DNA of 64,000 nt. Source: Hsuehochloa calcarea. Its lineage: Eukaryota > Streptophyta > Magnoliopsida > Poales > Poaceae. The position numbers and the translations under genes were made by a program. Below, piece by piece: positions 43,860-57,000 of this stretch. How positions within the stretch are numbered: the first letter of the stretch is position 1; every line of letters starts with the position of its first letter. Under the pieces are notes generated by a model. It ran no database searches. It was not told where the DNA came from and saw nothing but the letters and a program-made list of their open reading frames with translations. The stretch is from positions 8,981,232 through 9,045,231 of the forward strand of contig CM070599.1 of assembly GCA_036346395.1 (NCBI GenBank), written 5' to 3'.

Positions 43860-45960
43860 TTACTCGGTAAAGAAAGAGGGGTAGTCTGCACGCAGACGAT
43901 CTTCCCTTTCCCAAGTGGCTTCATCTTCAGAATGATTTGACCACTGAACTTTAAGGAACTTGATGGCACGATTCCTCGTTCTTCGTTCAGCCTCTTCAAG
44001 GATGCGAACAGGGTGCTCCTTGTAGGTCAAATCTTCCTGAACATCAAGAGTTTCCAACGGAGCTTCCTCAGTTGGAACGCGGAGGCACTTCTTGAGCTGG
44101 GATACATGGAACACATCATGCAACCCCTCAAGGGTAGCAGGCAACTCCAACTTGTAGGCGACAGCTCCCTTATTCTCGATTTACTTCGGTATGGACCGAC
44201 ATATCGAGGAGCCAACTTGCCCTTGACGCTTGAATCGATGACCCTTCAAAGGAGAGACTTTGAGGTAAACAAGATCATCGTGCTCAAAGCTCAATTCACG
44301 ACGGCGACGGTCCGCATAGCTCTTTTGCCTGGATTGAGCTGTGCGCAAACGATCTCGAATCAATTGAACTTGGCCTTCAGCTTCGTTGATCGAAGTCTAG
44401 GCCAAAGAATGGTCGCTCACCGCCACCAATTCAACGGAGTTCGCACTTTCTCCCGCTTAAGGCCTCGAAGGTGACATGCCGAGACTGGCCTGAAAACTGT
44501 TGTTGTAGGAAAACTCGGCAAAAGGTAAGCATTCCTCCCAATTCTTTCCATAGGAGAGGACACAAGCACGAAGCATGTCTTCCAACACTTGGTTGACCCT
44601 TTCGGTCTGACCATCAGTTTGGGGGTGGTATGCTGTGCTAAAGGTAAGACGGGTTCCCATAGCCTCTTGCACACTTTGCCAAAAGCGAGAGGTGAAAAGA
44701 GAACCACGATCCGAGACAATTGTCTTGGGTACCCCATGTAAGCTCACGATGCGGGCAATGTAGAGGTCCGCCAAAAGACCTACACGGAGATTCGTCTTGA
44801 CTGGAAGGAAGTGCGCCACCTTAGTTAGCCGATCAATGACAACCTGATGGCATCATTGCCCTTGAGGTGCGAGGCGGACGGTGATAAAATCCATCCCGAT
44901 CGAATCCCACTTCCATTCGTGAATAGGCAAAGGTCAAGCGATCGCTGACGCCGATGTTCGCCTTGACACGACGACACACGCCGCACTGCAACGAACCGCA
45001 ATCTCCCTCTTCATTCGGGTCCACCAAAATCTCGATGGAGATCTTGATACATCTTTGTGGCCCCGGATGAATAGACAAAGGCGAATCATGGGCTTCGCGG
45101 AGAATCAAATTCGCAATTCCACGCCTTTGGAACCACAAGGCGCTGTCGAACCATACAACACCATGCTCATCCTCGGTGAAGCACTTGGCTGTTCCGTTCT
45201 TGACATTTTCCTTGATGCGGCTCACCCCAGCATCTGATTGTTGGGCAATCTTAATCCGATCCACCAAGGTTGGTTGCACAACCAACGCAGCGAGGGAACC
45301 ATGCTCGACCAAACCCAAATTGAGACGCTGAAATTCCTCCAGAAGGGTGGGTTGAAACTCCTGGAGCAATAAGGCATTGCAATGCGCTTTCCGACTAAGC
45401 GCATCGGCAACGACATTAGCCTTGCCCGGATGATAGTGAATACCCATGTCATAGTCCTTGATTAATTCCAACCATCTCTTTTGCCTAAGGTTCAGATCTG
45501 GTTGGGTGAACAAATACTTTAGGCTTTTGTGATCCGAATAAACTTCGCAACGATTACCGATTAGGTAATATCGCCAAATCTTAAGTGCATGAATCACTGC
45601 AGCTAATTCCAAGTCATGGGTAGGATAGTTGAGTTCATGAGGTCTCAATTGCCTTGATGCATAGGCCACTACCTTGCCTTCTTGCATCAGGACGCAACCG
45701 AGTCCTCGACGAGAAGCATCGCAAAAGATATCGAAGCTCTGATGAATATCGGGAAGAACGAGAATGGGAGCAGTGGTCAAACCCTTCTTGAGTACTAGGA
45801 AGCTTTCCTCACAAGCATCGAACCACAAGAACTTCTTGTCCTTCTTGAGCAACTCTGTCATCGGCTTCGCGATCTTGGAGAAGTTCTCGATAAAACGACG
45901 ATAATACCCAGCTAAACCGAGAAAACTCCGCACTTCGGTTACCGAAGTAGGCTGACACCA
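43860..45960 (-). pseudogene. Chromovirus pol: end of reverse transcriptase, RNase H, integrase, chromodomain
   Basis: The minus-strand frame enters at TSVTEVRSFLGLAGYYRRFI (end of reverse transcriptase) and runs 366 codons through RNase H (FDIFCDASRRGLGCVLMQEG, THDLELAAVIHALKIWRYYL, SDHKSLKYLF, GKANVVADALSRK). The integrase follows after a frame change (VPKTIVSDRGSLFTSRFWQS, AYHPQTDGQTERVNQVLEDM). The last frame (44150-43860) has HDVFHVSQLKKCL and a chromodomain-like tail with IKFLKVQWSNHSEDEATWE, ending at FFTE and a stop. The chromodomain would guide integration to marked chromatin. Protease and most of reverse transcriptase are missing, so it cannot act alone. Confidence 0.85.
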
Positions 45961-46822
45961 AGAAAGAACATCACGATCTTACAGATCAATCCGCCACGCC
46001 TCTGCCGAAAGAAAGAAACACTAGCGACTAGGGAATGGAATATCACCCTAATCGAAAGCCAAAACAGCAAGTGTAAAAACTTGAACGACTTTATAAAAAG
46101 ATTCCAACCATAGCAAAGAATCATAACACTAAAGCTCAACTTCTCAATGCAACTAACCCGTATTGAATGAACGAGTAATTGATTGAGAAGATAAAAATCA
46201 GAAGATAAAGGTAAGATCTAATACCACTTAAGATCAAGGCTAAATCGTGAAAATAGTGTTAGATACATAGCTAACTAGTATCACATCTTACCCTTTTAAC
46301 CCCACAAGTTTTAGTTGATTATCCTCTCATTTTCTACCCCATTAGAAACCATCGAGCTTGCTGTCCGAAATTGAGGTTGTCAGAGTGATTTTGCATCCAA
46401 GCTTCTAGTCAAGTCTTCCATTCTAGAAACTTCAAAATCGCACACTTCAATTTGCCAAGCTCTGGTCCTATCGAAACCATTGAGCTCATTGTCCGAAATT
46501 GAGGCGTGTCCGTCATTCCGCATCCAAGCCTCTAGCCAAATCTCCAAATTCGTAAACTTCAAAACCCTAAGCACTTCAATTTGCCAAACTCAGTGGTTCC
46601 CAAACCCATTTAATCGATAACACTATCTTTGAAAAGGAGATGAGAGGAAAACAACTTTTAAAACTCAAACTAGAGTAAGATGAGATAAGAAAGCTAAGAT
46701 AGGTAAGGAGTAAAATCTGAGAACCAACTTAAACTTTCATAAACCATTTGATATTTTGAAATTAAGTTTTTTTTTTCAAAATATCCTAAAGACGACCAAG
46801 CTAGCGGCTTCTATGGTCAGTA
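45961..46822 (-). other. Chromovirus leader region, gag absent
   Basis: Between the reverse transcriptase break (about 45960) and the primer-binding site there is about 0.86 kb of non-coding sequence. It includes a tandem-like pair (about 46340-46450 and 46460-46580, sharing CACTTCAATTTGCCAA and GTCCGAAATTGAGG). No gag motif is present. The join at 45960 marks a deletion of gag, protease and most of reverse transcriptase. Confidence 0.6.
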
Positions 46823-46837
46823 TGGCTCTGATACCAA
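46823..46837 (-). promoter_or_regulatory. Chromovirus primer-binding site
   Basis: Minus-strand TTGGTATCAGAGCCA, initiator-Met tRNA type, five bases from the 5' LTR. Confidence 0.88.
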
Positions 46838-46842
46838 CCTCT

Positions 46843-49800
46843 TGTGACGCCCCCGGGATTATTAAGCTTATAATGATTAGTCACCACTTGACCCTATCAT
46901 CATAAGCATAATAACTCGTGACGCCGAGGAATGTATACTTCCAGTGCAAGATACACCCTCTCACAAAAGTTCATGCATCAATTCCATTCAATCACATAGA
47001 ACCGAAAGCACAGAACAAAATAAAGACATACATAATAATATTCAAGAGTAAATACAACAAAGAGGTCAACCGGCCAACAGGTAAATATTACGAGCAATGA
47101 AGCAAAAGTGCCATAAGATGGCGATAAACAAAGAGCCCACGGTGTGCCTTTTACCCACAAGGCAACCGACTGTGCCGCAGCCTAGCCGTCGAACTCAAGA
47201 AGACATCTCACGTAGTGAAGCCCTAGGGGCTCACCTTCTTCCTCTGCAAACAAAAAAGCCCAACAAAAAGTCGGGTGAGTACTTTGAATGTACTACAAGA
47301 TATATAAGAATGATAACAGATCTGCATAATAACTATATGCAAGCTTATTTAAGTGGAGCAAAGCTAGGACTCAAGTTTGTAAGCATAAAGCAAGTTTTAT
47401 TTGCAATAATGTAATAGATCAAAGGCAATTTTACAACCTGATTTTATTTGATAAAAACAGAGTAATCAAGTATCAACAACAAGAAAAAATCCCGAAGTGG
47501 CTAACCCAATAGCCACCACAATAGCATGAATTACCCATTCATGCCAACCATGTCAAGTTTTAATTTTAAAACAAAAACAGCTTGTTGAAGCCTAGATCTT
47601 GCGTGAAATCCCAAGCGTGTCCATAACCTAGGACGAGGCTATTCAATATATTTATCCTGCAGGTGTACCATTTTACCCACACGCTGCATCGCCTTTTGCC
47701 AAGCTATTAAGCACACTTCCTTAGGTATGCCGGCACGGCTAAGTCCTACGAGACTTTTCCAATATTATGTATTACCTTCGAGTCGCCCGTATGGATAGAA
47801 ACCCATACGTTGTGTCGGGGTCGTGGCCCAGCCTCGGACAACTACCCCTCACTGTAAAGCCTCTGACAATCTGACGCGCCTCGAGGTGGAGAGTCCATCC
47901 GGAAACTCCACCACCGCACACCCAACACAAGAACACAATTTCTTTTCACACAACACACACAACGCTCCTCCCGCGACTGGGACAACACACTCCAAAGTAC
48001 TAGGTCAAGAGGGGTCCCATATAACCCTCATGTGGTTAGTACGCAAAAGTGCTTGGATCAGTGGCGCAAGCAACAATTCGGTCCTTAGGGACCTGGGCAC
48101 CTTTCCTTGTCACACCCAACAATCACACCAACATGCCATTGTGCCCAAGTCAAATCGTTTTGTTTCATTTTCGGTTTTTACAAAACAAAAGCATAAGGTA
48201 CTGAACCAAAAATAAACAAAATGATTTGTGTGATCAAGGTCATCGACTAAGTCGATAACCGCCCAATTCTACCCAGTAGCTAAGCATTTCTAAGCATGAC
48301 ATCGCAAAGGCAATAAAAGAGCATAATTAAATCACCGGGCTCTAATTCACCAGCGATGATAATAACTTATGGTTGTGGCAGGGGATAACATTTTAATGGC
48401 AACAATGCATTAGGAATAGCTACCTCTAAACAGGGCAAAAATAATTGGACACAAAAGCAATGCATACATATAGTTTGTAAACAAGATATTAGACTTTCAA
48501 AGTAATGGGACATTTATGATCAAATATCTTGCCTTGTTGAAGCTCATTGCTTTGTCTGCAGAGGATCACTCTCGATATTATCAATATTGTCGCAACCTAT
48601 CGAAAGAACCAACAAGAACCAATAAGGCGAGAAACCTCAAAAGATGCAACAGCAAAATTCAGCAAAAAGACCTCCAATTTTTACAGTAGAAAGAACATAA
48701 TTTTTATGAACTAAAGCAACAAGAACCAATTGATTTGGATTCTCAATGCAAAAGTTATGGCCAAAACATGTTCAGTCGGCCAGATAAAAGGGAAACAACA
48801 CTATTTACTAAGCAAGGATTTAAACGCAATTTTCTAGAATGATACACTATGAAATTTTTATGATAAATCAAGCATCTTATATGATGAACAGCCCCAATGG
48901 ATTCATCTCATTTGGAGCTTGCAATAATTATTTATGAGTTTTCTAAGATTCACTATTTTTCATTTGCAAAGATAATCGGTTTAATGTTTACTTTCAAAAT
49001 AAAACTTTTCTCTCATCGAGATAAATGAGCAACCTATACTGGAAATAAGTTTACTAAGAATGAAAAATAAAGGCACCGGTTTTATCATTTTTGAAGTTAC
49101 CAAAATTACTTATGCATTTTAGAAGATAAAACTATTTTTCAGCTTGATAAATAACTCTACCCAGAAATATAACCCGGATAAACGACGTGGAAGAACATGG
49201 GCCAAGATCATCGATCCAACGACCCACACGCAGCAACAACAGAGCTTAACGCGCCAACCCTAAGCATCGACCGCTGGATGAAAAATTAACGAACTAGATG
49301 CCAAAGGATGTCCGGCGGTCCGAACGTTTACATCGCATATGAACCGCTGATCTTGGATCCAACGGTCCACACGGATCGAACCGCTCGACGGTCCGAACGT
49401 TCATTCAGTCCGACCGCTGATCTTGGATCCAACGGTCCACAGTAACGCCGATCAAACGCCGCCCCTATTTTCATCCGACAAAACGCGGTGAAGGAGGATC
49501 ATCGCCGCGACTCATTCACGGCGGTGTGAGCAATGCCCAAAATGGGTTGCTAACAATCTTGCGCACTCAAAGGAACCAAAATTTCAGCCTGGCGTTCTAG
49601 AACGCCGGCAAGCCGGAGATGATGCAGAGATGACCAAACGGTCAAAACGAAATGGCAAATGAGCGCCGCTGTGCGTCCAAGCAAGCGGTGCCAATCAACT
49701 AGGGACTAAAAGAGGGGTTACCCGAGCACGGAGAATGCACAGAGAGGATCGAGTCGCTCGGTGCGGAGAAATGCGGATTTTCGGTCGAAAATGGGGAAAT

Positions 49801-50104
49801 CCGAATTCAGCCCAACCCTGAACGAGAAGAACCAAATTGAGTGAGGGTTAAGCTTCAGAGAGTAACGATGGAGCAGAGGGAACAAGAAACGAAGGAGAAA
49901 CCCCGCCGCCTCGCTTTACCAAGCTTCAAGCTCAAAAATGGCGGCATGGATTTCAAACGATTGCGGCCAAGCAAGCTTGTGAGTGATAAGCGGAGTTGCG
50001 GAAGTCGTCAAGGAAGCCACGGGTGGAGCAATGGAGCTTAAATAGCTGAGAATAGCAGAGAGCAACGGCGATATCTCCCCTCGGTCAATACTGCCATGGG
50101 AGTA
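46843..50104 (-). repeat. Chromovirus 5' LTR, first part
   Basis: Begins TGTGACGCCCCCGGG, near-identical to 28544 onward. It ends at GAGTA (50100-50104), the target duplication of the plus-strand copia element. The interval 50021-50104 corresponds to the start of the second part of the left LTR, so the two copia insertions are at different points. Confidence 0.9.
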
Positions 50105-51742
50105 TGAGAGACCATGTGAGAGGTCCTTCACTCTGAGTGATGAGTATTTGACAAGTGTGTTTATTAGATTGGGAGTTGAGGTTTTCGGTTTGGACTGTTT
50201 CTGGGCTGAGACAGGGAAATCGGAACTACCGCTGTGTATGGAGCGGAAGTTCTGATAAATCGGAACTACCGGCATTGGAAAAAGGATCTTCCGATTTATC
50301 TGGGTTTTGAGTTCGGCTGAAGGAAATCGGAACTTCCGCACAAGGGGTAGCGGAGTGTCCGATAATTCTGACATTAAGTGTTCTCTGAGATATCAAATCG
50401 GAATTAAATATCTGGGAAGTCGGTTGTTCTGGATATCGGAAGTACCGCAGTGTTGAGCGCGGAACTTCCGATATTCCCGACTGAAAGCGGATATTCGAAA
50501 TCGGAACTTCCACGTGGTAAAAAATGCGGAACTTCCGATTGTGTCCAGAACTGTGCAGAGAAGATTATTTTGTGATTTTGATTTTGTATGAGTTTGAGTC
50601 TTATACAATTGTTGATGCTATGATATTGTGCAATGCTATGTGATGTGCTTTTGTCTGTGTTGACTGCAGGGCATCAAGATGGAGTCGTGGCGAGACACGT
50701 GGACCGGACTAGGCGCAGGAGGCGTTGAGGTCAGAACGGTCGGGATGTGCCGAAGACGGCGTGAATCTTGAAGCGGTTGCGAGTCGTGCACAACAAGGTG
50801 TACGGAGGCTTCCGAAGGTGCGCAAGGGGCGAAGGGTCTTTTCGCAAAGCGGCAAAAGTGGAAGCGATTCTGTTCGGTGTAGCGGGCTTAATGGGTTGGA
50901 GGCCCATTAGCAAAGGCTATAAATAGGGAGAACCACAGAGTTAGGGTTAGACCTTTTGAGAGAAAATTAGGGTTAGCTCTAGAAAAGAATTTGTTTTGCT
51001 TTTTGAGAGCTTGTTGAGAGGGAGAGTATGATCTGAAATCTTATGTAATCATTCCTCTGTGTTTCCTCTGTAATCTCTTGATTCTATCAATGAAACTCTG
51101 AAGTTTTGATTACTCATTTGTGCCTCTCTTATTCTCTCTCTGCTCATATTGAATATCTAGGGTTTTGGCATATCTTTTGATTCGTTTTATAAGATAGCAT
51201 GAAACTTCATATCTAGAATCGTTTTGGTATTGCTATTACTTCCTCAAAGTTTCATGCTCTAAGAATCTGAGAATCTCGCTATCATTGGTTTTGGTCTTTC
51301 TTGCCCCTTTCTCAAGAAATCCGCTTTGGCTCGATTATTGAATCTTTGGTTGCGATTCTTCTCCATAAGGTCAAGATGGTGTTTAGGATGATGTCCTGTA
51401 AAACTTGACCGAGAAGAGCATTCAAGATTAAGTAGTTTGATTTTTGAGCAAAACCCGAACGCTCGTTCTTAAGTCGGGATAATCGAACTTCCGATTTTAG
51501 GCGTGAAATACAAGCGGAACTTCATATATACATCATGGAACTACCGCAGCGGAACTTCCGCAAAGGTACTTCCTTAACTTCCGATTTCCGTAAGAACAAA
51601 CAAACTTGGTTTTGTTATTTGATCTTGCTTCATTTACTTTCTTTAGATCTTCGAGATCTTTGTAGGTCTGGTTTTAAATACAAGAAGGGAGTATTAATTT
51701 TTAGGCACCATTCACCCCCTCTGCTGCCATTTCGGTCCTTCA
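50105..51742 (+). repeat. 5' LTR of plus-strand copia element
   Basis: Contains many palindromic CGGAAGTTCCG-type sites in two clusters (50215-50545 and 51484-51590). Between them are a TATA box at 50918-50925 and telo-box-like TTAGGGTTAG repeats at about 50940-50985. Confidence 0.93.
50918..50925 (+). promoter_or_regulatory. TATA box of the plus-strand copia LTR
   Basis: TATAAATA, followed within 60 bp by two TTAGGGTTAG motifs (reverse of the plant telo-box AAACCCTA), a common arrangement near plant transcription starts. Confidence 0.65.
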
Positions 51743-51757
51743 ATTGGTATCGAGCCG
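51743..51757 (+). promoter_or_regulatory. Primer-binding site, plus-strand copia
   Basis: ATTGGTATCGAGCCG directly after the LTR. It resembles TGGTATCAGAGCC with CAG reduced to C, the same form as in the minus-strand copy. Confidence 0.75.
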
Positions 51758-51797
51758 GTTAGCTCTTCTTTATAGATCTTAACCGGTCGGTTGAGCC

Positions 51798-54000
51798 ATG
51801 GCAACTGACAAGTATTCCACCAAGCCTCCGCTTTTGATGGTCCGATTACCCTTCCGAAGAGCCGAATGGAAACTTACATCCGTGCTCGTGGGTATGCCAT
51901 CGGAGAAAGGTGAAGGTTAGATTTCTTTGTTCTCGCCGATGAGAACATCAATGCCGGAAACATGGCCGATGTTGAGGCAAATGCTAAGGCAAGGAACATA
52001 ATCATTCGTGGTTTAAGGTATGAGTTTGATCGATCTCTCATTTGATTTACGCATTTACATCCGGGTGACCTCGATGCATACCATGAGGGCACTACCCGAT
52101 TAAGACGGTTCGACAAGATCGGTTCAAGCGTGAATACAGAAATTTGAGATGCTTGCTCGTGAATCTCTTGACGAGTGCTTTTGGCGTTTTCACAAGATTT
52201 TGAGCAACCTCCGAGCGGTCGGTCTTACATACCCCGACTCGGATAACGCCGATGATGCTTTCGCACTTGATCTTCGTGTTTGGGAGATGAAAGTGACTAC
52301 CATCAAAGATAGCACGGACCTCTCGACTCGACTCTTGATGCGCTTTACTCGCCTCAAGACTCACGAGATTGAAATTGTCTCTCAAGGTCGAAGTCACAAT
52401 CGATGGCTTTAGTCACCGATCCCACTTCGATCTTCTTCTCGAAGTTGATACGTGGGTTCTCCCTAGCGCTCTCGTGAAATAACCGATGATCGCTAGAGCG
52501 ACTTGAGGATGAACAATAGCCCTCCTAGCTCTAAGTTTTCTCATGCTTACAAGAGGAGGAGGGATGGTAAAAGAGGAGGTCCTGTGATTTGTTTCGAGTG
52601 TGGTGGCCCCAACCACATCCGAGCAAACCGTCCCAAGCTTGGGAAGGGCAAAGGTGACTATGGCGGTCCAAGCAAGAACGACTACATCGACAAGAACCGC
52701 AACACGAAACCTCAAAGACTGATCAAGGCAAGAAGAAGTTCCGCAACTTTGGGAAGGCAAAGAAGTTGCTCCATCGCGCCCTCACCGCCTCGATTTAACC
52801 GGACACCGCGAGGTGGAGGGGTGGAGGACGATGATGGGAAGGACGATCATGATCCCAAGGACGACGGCAACTTCTCCCAAGATGTGCTTCATGGCCCTCG
52901 GGGTGAATCGAGCGACAACGAGTGTACTCGACTCGACGAGGTTAGTCCCACTTACGACCAACTTAATGATGCTTTTCTTAAGCTAGGTAGATTTCATGCT
53001 AAGTCTAGGCTAAGTGTTACGTGTTGGAGAAGGAAGTAGCTAGACTATCACGGAGCTTACTTTACTTACATCCGCTCCCTCCCGTGATGAATGTGACACA
53101 TCTTGTGCTTTGATTGATGATATGGATAAACTAAGGACCTTACATGATAGTGTGTCCTCCGAACTTGACATGATTAAGGTAGAGAACATTAGCCTTCTTG
53201 TGAATTAGAGATGAGTAGGGTAGCACCTCCTTCATCCACTACCGTTGAGGCTCTCGCTTGCACCTCATGTGAGGTTAAGGACAATTCGCTTAGAGGTCTT
53301 TATACCTTGTTGCTTGATCGCACTCAAACTTGTGAAAATTGTAATAATCTCAAGATGAACCTAAAACAGGCAGATCACAAAATTGTTGAATTTCAAGTCG
53401 CGCTTACTAGAGCCTATTGTTTCTTGTTTAAACTCGCCCTAAGTTAATCTTGAACTAGAATCAGATCTAAGCAGCTTCAAGAAATGATTGATCACAAGAA
53501 TAAATTGGCTCAAGATGCTTCTAAGGACCTTGGTAGCTCACCATGCAATCATTGTTATAAACTAAAATGTGATTTGGTTGCCTTGAATGAAAATGTGTGA
53601 AGCTAACTAAGGACCTTCTAGAGACACAATCATCCGCTTGTATTGTGTGTGCCGAAGAAGTCTAAGGGTTTGGTAGAGACGCCAGCAACGTGAACCAATC
53701 ATAGCGATGAGGGATCGTTTCCCCCAAAGTCTACCGTGCGTGCACAAGCCAATCTTTCCTCCGTTGTTGGTTCTTCTTCCGCTCCCTTACCTCTCGTTGT
53801 CTCTTCTTCCCTCGCTCTTCTTGCACTGCCTCTTTCGGAGTGTCAAGATGTTATGAACACTCTCGAGAGGTTTGTAGGAGGCAAGAAGAAGCTCAATCTC
53901 ATTCTAGACAAATCTAAAATTTGCAGATTTAATCGTGGTCTAGGATATGATATCCAGGAGGATATGAGGAAGCATCCACCGTCGTGCTCAAAACCATAGC
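51798..54000 (+). pseudogene. Copia gag remnant (plus strand)
   Basis: Starts MATDKYSTKPP at 51798. It includes NIIIRGL-type capsid sequence, LRVWEMKVTTIKDSTDLST (about 52275), a zinc knuckle ICFECGGPNHIRANRP (about 52590-52640), then coiled, Lys/Leu-rich C-terminal segments with TCENCNNLKMNLKQADHKI (about 53330) and CQDVMNTLERFVGGKKKLNL (about 53840). Gag would form the virus-like particle and bind element RNA. The fourth zinc ligand reads Arg instead of Cys, and there are many frame changes. CAG/CTG trinucleotides are almost absent in parts (one in 52021-52440). Confidence 0.8.
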
Positions 54001-57000
54001 ACGTGTGTGATCAAAACTAAGTCCGGGATCGAGAAAGTCAATTTTAAGTCGTGGGTTTTGTTCAAAGGATTTACGACAAGAAGGTGATTCCACCGCAGCC
54101 TTCGCCCCTCGTAAGGCGGTATCATTGCACTTTCACGTAAAGATGGGCATTTAGTTGATCATTGCTTCAGCGCGCCAAGATCGCGTAGAGACCGTGTTGA
54201 GTTTCTTAGGCACATTCGTGGTCAGCCCAGATCTTGAGTGCACCTAAGACCAACATGAGGTCTAGGTTCGCTCCATCCGATAATTTTGGGCAAGATCGAG
54301 GACTTGGTTTTTCCGAAGTTTTCGATTTTCGTCCTCATGCTCCCGCTGGTCGAATCTCGCCGCCCCGAGGGTAGATCTCGTTTTCCTTCGAGATAGCTAC
54401 TCATGGCGAGATCAAGATGTTATGGCACTTCGACTCGCTTCTCCCATAGCATCGGATCCAAAGAACAGTCGAGATCTTTGACTAGATGAGTGACAGAGAG
54501 CGAGGGTAGATAGAGGTCGCCTTGCTTGACTACTTCATCTGTCGCGTGTTACTCAAGATTGGGTGCCAAAATCATCGTTGATTCACCCCAAGATCGAGAC
54601 TTTACTCTCTGCTTGACTCGTGGTCACGGGTGGAAAGGAAAGGTCCGGATTGTAGACTCGTTGTTCACGCCATATGACCGAGATTCTCGTTGGTTTTCTT
54701 CCCTAGCCCGCGCTCCTGTGATGAGACGATCACCTTCTGAGATGCTTCATTTGGGCGCCATCGCTAAAGGTACTTGTGAGCATTAATGATTCTTTTATTT
54801 TAAAAGATGTTGCCTTAGTAAGTAAGTCTGCAGATATAATCGCTTTCGCCTCTCACCACCGATGACGGTTTCGAGGTGAGCTTTAAGAAAAACAATTGCA
54901 AAATTCTTGATTCTTCTGTAGTCTAGTTTATGGATTTCTCGATATGGGAGGATCTTTCGTGCTGATTTTTCGGATCTTCCGTGATCCTCTCCGATGTTTA
55001 ATTGCTTCAATCCCGTGATTTGACTTTCTCGCATAGGAGACTTGGTCATATAGGATTTTATCATCCGACCTGAGTTAGAAGGCCACGATCTCATTCGTGG
55101 TTTGCCAAAACTCAAAATGGTCAAGGATCTTGTTTGTGCTCCTTGCCGCACGGCAAAATGGTTGCCGCTTCACATCCTCGATTCATAAATGACTATGACA
55201 GATGCACGTGTCAATCGCTCCATATGGACACGAGGGACCGGCTAGAGTGCATCGAGAGGAGGAAGTGGTACGCACTTGTCGTGGTCGATGACTTCTCGAG
55301 GTATTCTTGGGTATTTTTCTTAGCCTCAAGGATGAGACGTTTACTCTTTTCGTGGTCTTTTAGTAGGCTTCTGTTGAGCTCCGGTGCATTATGAGCAATT
55401 CGACCGATAATGGCACCGAGTTCAAGAATTCCTACTTTGAGAGTTTTGTGGTGAGACAGTGTAGAGCACCGCCTCGCTCCATACGCCCCCAACAAAATGG
55501 CGTTGTGGAGAGGAAGAACCGTACCTTGGTCGAGATGGCCAGGACGATGCTTGATGAGTACTCTACACCTAGGAAGTTTTGGGCTGAGGCAATTGCTACG
55601 CTTGTCATGTTTCTAATGAGTTTTTCTTCTGCACTCTTGCATCGCACTTCTTATGAGTTGAGATATGGGCGAAAACCACGCCTCGCATTTTCGTGTGTTT
55701 GGTTGCAAGTGTTTTATTCTGAAGTCTGGGAACCTAGATAAGTTCGAGTCACGATCTTGTGATGGGATCTTTCTGGTTACTCGACTTCTTCTCGTGCCTA
55801 TAGAGTCTGGAACTGCGAGTCTAGTAAATTGTTAGAGACCTGTGAGGTGACCTTCGATGAGGCCAGTCCGGGGACTAGGCTTGATATCTCAGGTTCTTTA
55901 GAGCATCAGGTCCATCTTTGTGGACGAAGAGGAAGACGGAGATGAAGGTTGTCTACGATCCGATTCTTCCTCCTCCTCTTGAGGTGCCTTCTTCCACCGC
56001 ACCTCGAGGAGATCGCCCTTACCTTCGCTTCTTCCAAGCTAGTGGCCTGCTCCTATCTCATCGATCATGAGGTAGAGGCCACTTCTTCATCTCACCCCGA
56101 CCTCCAAGACACATTCAAAAGGACCATCCTTCGTGAGCAGATAATTGGAGATCTCTTTGAGCGAGTCACTGCTCAAAACTGCATGTCTCTATTCTGTCTC
56201 CATTCTCGCCTTTGTTGCCTCGCTTGAGCCCAAAGACGCTTGTCATGCTCTTTCGATGAGTCATGGACTAACGCCATGCACGAGGAATTGGAAAACTTTA
56301 AAGGAACAAGGTCTGGTCCCTTGTTGAGCCCCTCAAGGTCACAATATCATTGGGACCAAATGGGTGTTCAAGAACAAGCAAAGTGAAGATGGGTTAGTCA
56401 TTCAAACAAGGCTAGGTGGTAGCTCAGTGGGTACTCTCAAGTTGAGGGTCTAGATTTCAAGAGACTTTTGCCCTCAGTAGCTAGACTTGAAGCCATTAGA
56501 ATCTCGCTTGCCTTTGCAGCTTCTAAGGGTTTCAAGCTTTACAGATGGATGTCAAGAGTGCCTTCCTCAATGGCCTTATTGAGGAAGAAGTCTATGTGAG
56601 ATGACCTCCGGTTTCGAGAACCCCAAATACCCTAACCATGTCTGAGCTTTCCAAAGCTTTGTATGGACTCAAGCAGGCTCCCGAGCTTGGTATGAAAGGC
56701 TTAAGTCCTATCTCACGAGCCATGGTTTTGAGATGGGTAAAATTGACAAAACCTTGTTCATCCGCTGCCTTGGCACCGATCTTCCGCTCGCCCGGATCTA
56801 CGTGGATGACATTATCTTTGGCGGCTCCTCGCATGCTCGCTTTCCTTTTCCGATGTCATGAGCTCGGAGTTTGAAATGAGCATGATGGGCGAGTTGAGCT
56901 TCTTCCTTGGCTTCCAAATCAAACAGACTCGGGAGGGTACCTTTCTTCATCAAGGCAAATACACTCGAGACCTCCTGCTGCTTCGACATGAATGATGGAA

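Noticed and set aside
50215..50545. Heat-shock elements in the copia LTR
   Set aside because: The motif has one base between GAA and TTC (GGAAGTTCC), not the two needed for GAAnnTTC.
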